From NCBI GenBank assembly GCA_030640725.1, contig DAOWIV010000239.1:1-8849 (forward strand): a stretch of 8,849 nt of DNA, read 5' to 3'. Below are positions 5,511 to 8,849 of this stretch, piece by piece. A program made the translations under genes and the position numbers. How positions within the stretch are numbered: the first letter of the stretch is position 1; each line of letters starts with the position of its first letter. Source of the DNA: Methanosarcinales archaeon. Its GTDB lineage: Archaea > Halobacteriota > Methanosarcinia > Methanosarcinales > Methanogasteraceae. The notes under the pieces were generated by a model, which saw nothing but the letters and a program-made list of their open reading frames with translations, searched no databases and was not told where the DNA came from.

Positions 5511-5795
5511 CACACGCTCCTGAACGAATTAACCGCTGATGCGAAGGCATGGAACCGGATTGTCAGTGGTAGGGTCCATGTAGAACCTGCCATCAGAGGC
5601 GTTAAGTGATTTGGGATAGTTTCTGATAAGTTTCGCAACATGTCTATTATTTCTAAAAAAAGGTTATTATGGTTTTCAGGAGAACGGTTTGGTCCGATTG
5701 TCGTTCGGAAATTTACCGACCGCCTCTTTGCGACGATAGTTATAATGTGGGGAACTGTGAAAGTAATGAATATCAAGTATAGGGGTAGTTTATAG
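5511..5795 (+). pseudogene. IS5-like DDE transposase, 3' fragment with in-frame TGA
   Basis: The + strand frame through 5511-5795 reads NHTLLNELTADAKAWNRIVS, then GRVHVEPAIRGVK, TGA at 5607, and continues in the same frame as FGIVSDKFRNMSIISKKR to TAG 5793. The pattern 'ELT..EK..NR..S..RV.VEHAIRGVK.FGI.SD.FRN' is that of the C-terminal end of IS5/DDE_Tnp_4 transposases, containing the final catalytic Glu region (here VEP for the usual VEH). The TGA stands where Arg is usual (CGA to TGA is a single transition). The N-terminal catalytic part is missing: the similarity begins right beside the group II intron fragment. No clear terminal inverted repeats were found. The part after 5660 is only weakly family-like. 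Confidence 0.5.
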
Positions 5796-5796
5796 G
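5787..5796 (+). promoter_or_regulatory. TATA-like box of the VWA gene
   Basis: AGTTTATAGG is centred near 5792, so a transcript would start around 5818-5820, almost at ATG 5823. A GGGGG run at 5810-5814 is a poor ribosome site. The gene is probably leaderless or near-leaderless. It lies in or just after the transposase remnant. Confidence 0.35.
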
Positions 5797-5822
5797 TATA
5801 CTAACCAGGGGGCGAATCTGAA

Positions 5823-7322
5823 ATGACATCACCAGACACGACTAATCAAACCATACACCAATTACGCGACAATCTTGAGCGGACGTATGGGGTTCGGATA
5901 TTCGACGGTTCGGTCTATGCGGCGCGTATCCCAAAGCAACATGCCAGAGAGTTTGATGATGTCGATTCTACGAAGATCGTCAGATTCATGCACACACATC
6001 TGCCCAGATCGAAACTGGATGGTGTTACTCATGCATACATCATCGCGGACGACGATCATCTGGCGGTCGACCCGAAAAAATTGTTTGATGACATCTATAG
6101 CGCAAAGGCTGGCGACACCGGGGAACCTGCCAGAAAAAAGTCGATCAGTGAGGTTGAGGGGGTTGGAGCGGTAGGAGGGCCTAAAGTGGCTGGAGTAGTT
6201 GAAGTAGTTGAAGTGGTTGGATGTACAAATGGGGTCGCAGAGGTTGATACTATTAAAAATATTGAAGATATTGACATCAGCGATACGGATTCTGTTTTAA
6301 AGACGATAGAATCAACAATTGAGTCCGAAGAACAGGAAGAAACTGAGAGGATACAAAGAAAGGTGAAAAAAGATGAGACGGAGGATCCTGATGAACAGAA
6401 GGGGATTGCAGCAGAAGAAGAGATTGAGGAGGTTGCTCCAAGTCACAGGGTCATCGCAGATGATGCAGAGCAAGGCATTCACGTAATTCTCGACCATTTT
6501 GCACGCAAAAGACAGAAAAAGATTTCGTCAGGGAAGCTTACTTCAGGCAGGCGCGCAGAGGTCCTGACACTGTCAAAGCGCGGCAGATACGTCAGATATC
6601 GTGTGCCGGGTAGCAACGAGAAGCCGAGCGACATTGCACTTGCTCCAACGGTTCGTGCGGCGGCGATGCATACGGATGGCAAGGATTTTGTGATTCGGCA
6701 ATCAGACATACGAGAGAAGGTGAGACGCAGGCGTGTTGCGACCCTGATAAGTGTTGTTTTCGATGCGAGCGGTTCGATGAACGATCTCAAGAAGACGAGC
6801 GTCACAAAGAACGTGGTGCTTGCGCTGCTCCGTGATGCATACCAGCGCCGGGACCGGGTGTCGCTGGTCACCTACTCGGGCAGAAGCGCAGAGGTTGTTC
6901 TGCCGTTCACATCGTCAGTGGAGCTCGCAAGGAAATATATCGATCATATCCCGTTTGGAAGCACGACACCGCTTGCATCCGGACTCCTGCTCGGTCTGCG
7001 TGTCTTGCAGGCTGAGAACAAGAAGGAGCCGTCTGCGATACCGATACTTGCGCTGATTACTGATGGAACTGCCAATATGCCGATGGATGTCGGAGGAAAC
7101 ATCGAGCGCGAGATCTCAAATATCTGCCGCCTGCTTGGGACCGGGCACATCAATGTGCTTGTGATCGATATCAGCGAGGACGGAGCAGATCTTGCATCAA
7201 ATATTGCAAACGCATGTAACGGCAGGTACTATCACCCATCGCAGATGAGCCAGCAGGCGCTGTATAATGCGATCAAGTGCGAGCAGGAGAGCGCGATGGA
7301 TGTACGGGGCGAGGTGTTCTGA
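5823..7322 (+). CDS. VWA-domain protein, chelatase D-subunit-like, with unfamiliar N-terminal domain
   Basis: 499 residues from ATG 5823. Residues 1-98 form a compact domain I do not recognise (TYGVRIFDGSVYAARIP; YIIADDDHLAVDPKKLFDDI). Residues 100-205 are a low-complexity linker: Val/Gly-rich (VVEVVEVVG), then very acidic with Lys clusters. Residues 208-305 match the Mg/Co-chelatase D linker (SGRRAEVLTLSKRGRYVRYR; DIALAPTVRAAA; SDIREKVRRRR). Residues 306-490 are a von Willebrand A domain with an intact metal site: DASGS (D314, S316, S318), T381/T382 in GSTTPL, D414 in LITDGTAN. RDAYQRRDRVSLVTYSGR is highly chelatase-like. In chelatases the D subunit couples an AAA+ ring (ChlI/BchI) to the catalytic H/CobN subunit. 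Here the usual N-terminal AAA-like part is absent, and no I or H partner gene is in the window. A cobalt-chelatase or other AAA+/VWA metal-insertion role is inferred. A GTTGAA-type 9-bp repeat encodes part of the linker. Confidence 0.8.
   Translation: MTSPDTTNQTIHQLRDNLERTYGVRIFDGSVYAARIPKQHAREFDDVDSTKIVRFMHTHLPRSKLDGVTHAYIIADDDHLAVDPKKLFDDIYSAKAGDTGEPARKKSISEVEGVGAVGGPKVAGVVEVVEVVGCTNGVAEVDTIKNIEDIDISDTDSVLKTIESTIESEEQEETERIQRKVKKDETEDPDEQKGIAAEEEIEEVAPSHRVIADDAEQGIHVILDHFARKRQKKISSGKLTSGRRAEVLTLSKRGRYVRYRVPGSNEKPSDIALAPTVRAAAMHTDGKDFVIRQSDIREKVRRRRVATLISVVFDASGSMNDLKKTSVTKNVVLALLRDAYQRRDRVSLVTYSGRSAEVVLPFTSSVELARKYIDHIPFGSTTPLASGLLLGLRVLQAENKKEPSAIPILALITDGTANMPMDVGGNIEREISNICRLLGTGHINVLVIDISEDGADLASNIANACNGRYYHPSQMSQQALYNAIKCEQESAMDVRGEVF
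6153..6221 (+). repeat. Degenerate in-frame 9-bp repeats in the VWA linker
   Basis: Units starting with GT and ending in purines follow one another: GTTGAGGGG, GTTGGAGCG, GTAGGAGGG, CCTAAA, GTGGCTGGA, GTAGTTGAA twice, GTGGTTGGA. Each unit is in phase and gives three residues of Val/Gly/Glu/Ala. The two exact copies at 6195-6212 suggest recent slippage. The reading frame is kept. Confidence 0.6.
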
Positions 7323-7469
7323 AAACCGCATTTCCATCAACGATATGCGCACTGCAGAGGGGGGTCAGGCGCGTTTGATCTCTTCTGGCGGTTGAGATAA
7401 CAGTACGTGTCCGGGATTGTGCTGTGGTAAACCCGGTGCCGAAGAACCAGATGGCATTATACCAAAAGG

Positions 7470-7479
7470 TTAAATAAAC
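7470..7479 (+). promoter_or_regulatory. TATA-like box of the ATPase gene
   Basis: TTAAATAAAC lies centred near 7475, which predicts transcription from about 7502 and a leader of about 10 nt carrying GATGG before ATG 7513. A second AT-rich element, TATTATAC at 7495-7502, is too close to the start codon. This suggests that the ATPase has its own promoter despite following the VWA gene by 190 nt. Confidence 0.4.
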
Positions 7480-7512
7480 ATTCAACCACAAGGTATTATA
7501 CGAGATGGTTCA

Positions 7513-8634
7513 ATGAAAAATCCGTTCATTTTTGGAAGGGCTGTAGCAGGCGAGCATTTCGTGGACCGAGAGGAGGAACTGAGCGAGCTGACCGCAAGCC
7601 TGCTATCAGGGCAGCACATCGTCCTGTTCTCTCCAAGAAAAATGGGGAAGACGTCACTCATCAAGCGGGCGTTCGGTGAACTCGAAGATGCGGATGCGCT
7701 CTGTATTTACATCGATCTGTGGCAGACAACCTCAACGCACGCCATTGCAAAGGAGATTGTGGGTAGCGTAGTGAACAAGACATATACGTCAGCTGAGAAG
7801 CTGGGGCGTGAGTTAAAAGACCTCTTCAGATCGTTGAGACCAAAGGTCTACATCGAGATGGACGGTCAGATCGGCGTGGAGCTTGGCAGAGAGGCGGTGG
7901 GTGGGATGGAAGAAGCGCTCAGAGATGCGCTTGATCTACCTGAGAGGGTTGCAAAGAGAAAAGAAACCAGAATAATCATCGCATTCGATGAATTTCAGGA
8001 GATTACGCATCTGAACGGATTACAACTGGAAAAGATATTTCGTTCCACGCTGCAACACCACGAGAACGTGAGCTACATCTTTGCCGGAAGCGAACGGAGC
8101 CTGATCAACATGATTTTTGGGGAGAAGGAGAGACCGTTCTACCGGTTTGCAAAGCAGATGGAACTGAACCCAATCTCCGATGATGTACTTGAGCGTTTTA
8201 TCACGGATAAATTCATCCGGAGTGGAAAAGAGATCGATAGGGATGCGGCAGCATGGATTGCGGAATTCAGCGGGGGTGTGCCATACTATGTGCAGCACAT
8301 CTGCCACGAGGTGTGGTATATGACCGGGAGGACCGCGGATATGGGGATTGTAGAGCGGTGCCTGAAAGAGCAAATCCTGCCCAGCTTATCCAGCGGGTTT
8401 CAGACGATCTGGAGCAGGATACGTAGCCGCGAGCAGAGAAAGCTTCTTATATGCATCGCAAACGAGGATCAGCCCCGGATATACTCGCAGAAACTCATCG
8501 AAAAATATGAACTGAAATCGCCGGGTCACGTTGGAAAGGCGGTCAGGGCTCTGAATGGGGCGGGGCTGATGGACGGGAATGGGATAGAGGATCTCTTCTT
8601 TGAGGAGTGGGTGCGGGTGACTTTTTCGTTTTGA
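7513..8634 (+). CDS. Archaeal P-loop ATPase with C-terminal winged-helix-like region
   Basis: 373 residues from ATG 7513. The N-terminus (NPFIFGRAV..HFVDREEEL) is the standard opening of the archaeal ATPase_2 / STAND-like AAA family. The Walker A region is SPRKMGKTSL (K46, T47), with Ser where the first Gly usually stands, as is common in this family. Walker B is RIIIAFDEFQEI (D159, E160). Sensor 1 is probably YIFAGSERSL at 188-197. GGVPYYVQHICHEVW at 254-268 is the family's lid-region motif. Residues about 295-373 look like a winged helix (QRKLLICIAN; GHVGKAVRALNGAGLM). Length is normal and there are no breaks. Members are found in many archaeal genomes, often in multiple copies; their substrates are mostly unknown, and roles in signalling or DNA-linked stress responses have been proposed. 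Placement after the VWA gene may be coincidental because of the 190-nt gap and separate promoter. Confidence 0.85.
   Translation: MKNPFIFGRAVAGEHFVDREEELSELTASLLSGQHIVLFSPRKMGKTSLIKRAFGELEDADALCIYIDLWQTTSTHAIAKEIVGSVVNKTYTSAEKLGRELKDLFRSLRPKVYIEMDGQIGVELGREAVGGMEEALRDALDLPERVAKRKETRIIIAFDEFQEITHLNGLQLEKIFRSTLQHHENVSYIFAGSERSLINMIFGEKERPFYRFAKQMELNPISDDVLERFITDKFIRSGKEIDRDAAAWIAEFSGGVPYYVQHICHEVWYMTGRTADMGIVERCLKEQILPSLSSGFQTIWSRIRSREQRKLLICIANEDQPRIYSQKLIEKYELKSPGHVGKAVRALNGAGLMDGNGIEDLFFEEWVRVTFSF
8621..8632 (+). terminator. T-rich tract at the end of the ATPase gene
   Basis: CTTTTTCGTTTT overlaps the last codons and the stop of the ATPase gene. Archaeal termination commonly occurs at such T runs. 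No hairpin precedes it. Composition only. Confidence 0.25.
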
Positions 8635-8849
8635 TGGTTATGGGTGTGGATCTCTGGTCTGCTCCGGATCTGCGAGCCATAAGCCCCGGGAGTCCGCCAC
8701 CGCCCGAAAGACCACTGGCAATTTCTGCGATGTACGAAGAAACCTGACATAGATGGTTTTCGGGGAAGTGTGGGTTGTTAAACATGGGTCTTAAAAAACC
8801 GGCGATAGCCATATCCCCGCTACCCCAATCAGAACCCTGCATGAAGATA

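Noticed and set aside
5455..5520. + strand peptide reading PTEPDVKFFPDPALGKLRDE as part of a gene
   Set aside because: It is the antisense of group II domain V; such protein-like strings are a usual artefact of that RNA.
7411..7422. CCGGGATTGTGC repeated in inverted orientation at 5416-5427, over the intron 3' end
   Set aside because: A 12-base match is expected a few times by chance in a window of this size, and the sequence before 7411 shows no domain V or VI layout.
8640..8747. 35-codon frame MGVDLWSAPDLRA... after the ATPase gene, and open - strand frames over 8526-8842
   Set aside because: No ribosome site, no family resemblance I can support, and the frames overlap one another on both strands. 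I see no firm gene, RNA or repeat in 8635-8849.

Overview
The window looks like a chromosomal segment of a euryarchaeon related to methanogens (Methanosarcina-like or an anaerobic methane/alkane oxidiser; the exact lineage cannot be fixed from this sequence). Reasons: a cupin-type archaeal glucose-6-phosphate isomerase, a methanogen-type DUF5611 small protein, an archaeal DUF98 chorismate-lyase-like protein, an archaeal-type P-loop ATPase, Shine-Dalgarno sites of GGTG/GAGGTGAT type, and TATA-like boxes about 25-30 nt ahead of expected transcript starts. No tRNA, rRNA or CRISPR array was found.

Layout. 1-976 is a decayed stretch on the + strand: the tail of an upstream gene, a class I methyltransferase 5' end broken by two opposite one-base frameshifts and joined in frame to an unrelated, unidentified reading frame, then a short frameshifted winged-helix-like remnant. 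1166-2290 (-) encodes a secreted, bactofilin-like beta-repeat protein with a multi-helix membrane domain. The gap 2291-2587 carries a strong hairpin with a GNRA loop whose G-U pairs work only if the + strand is transcribed. 2588-3613 (-) encodes a single-pass membrane protein with an extracytoplasmic PKD/Ig-like end.

3831-5411 (+) is a tight three-gene cluster: cupin PGI, DUF5611 and DUF98/chorismate lyase. The DUF5611 gene has its full family-like N-terminus only if translation starts at an ATC codon placed correctly behind a strong Shine-Dalgarno. The DUF98 gene best starts at TTG 4902.

5421-5795 is a mobile-element graveyard starting 10 bp after the DUF98 stop: a 34-nt group II intron domain V plus domain VI on the - strand, next to the 3' end of an IS5-like DDE transposase gene on the + strand that carries an in-frame TGA. 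5823-7322 (+) is a VWA protein whose C-terminal half matches the D subunit of Mg/Co chelatases, but with an unfamiliar N-terminal domain in place of the AAA+ module. 7513-8634 (+) is an archaeal P-loop ATPase with a C-terminal winged-helix-like end. 8635-8849 holds no gene I can support.

Functionally, the PGI (sugar phosphate metabolism) and chorismate lyase (4-hydroxybenzoate, probably for methanopterin) look like housekeeping metabolism. The two - strand genes build cell-envelope proteins. The VWA protein probably works with chelatase or AAA+ partners encoded outside the window. The best candidates for something undescribed are the + strand hairpin at 2344-2391, the ATC start, and the VWA N-terminal domain.
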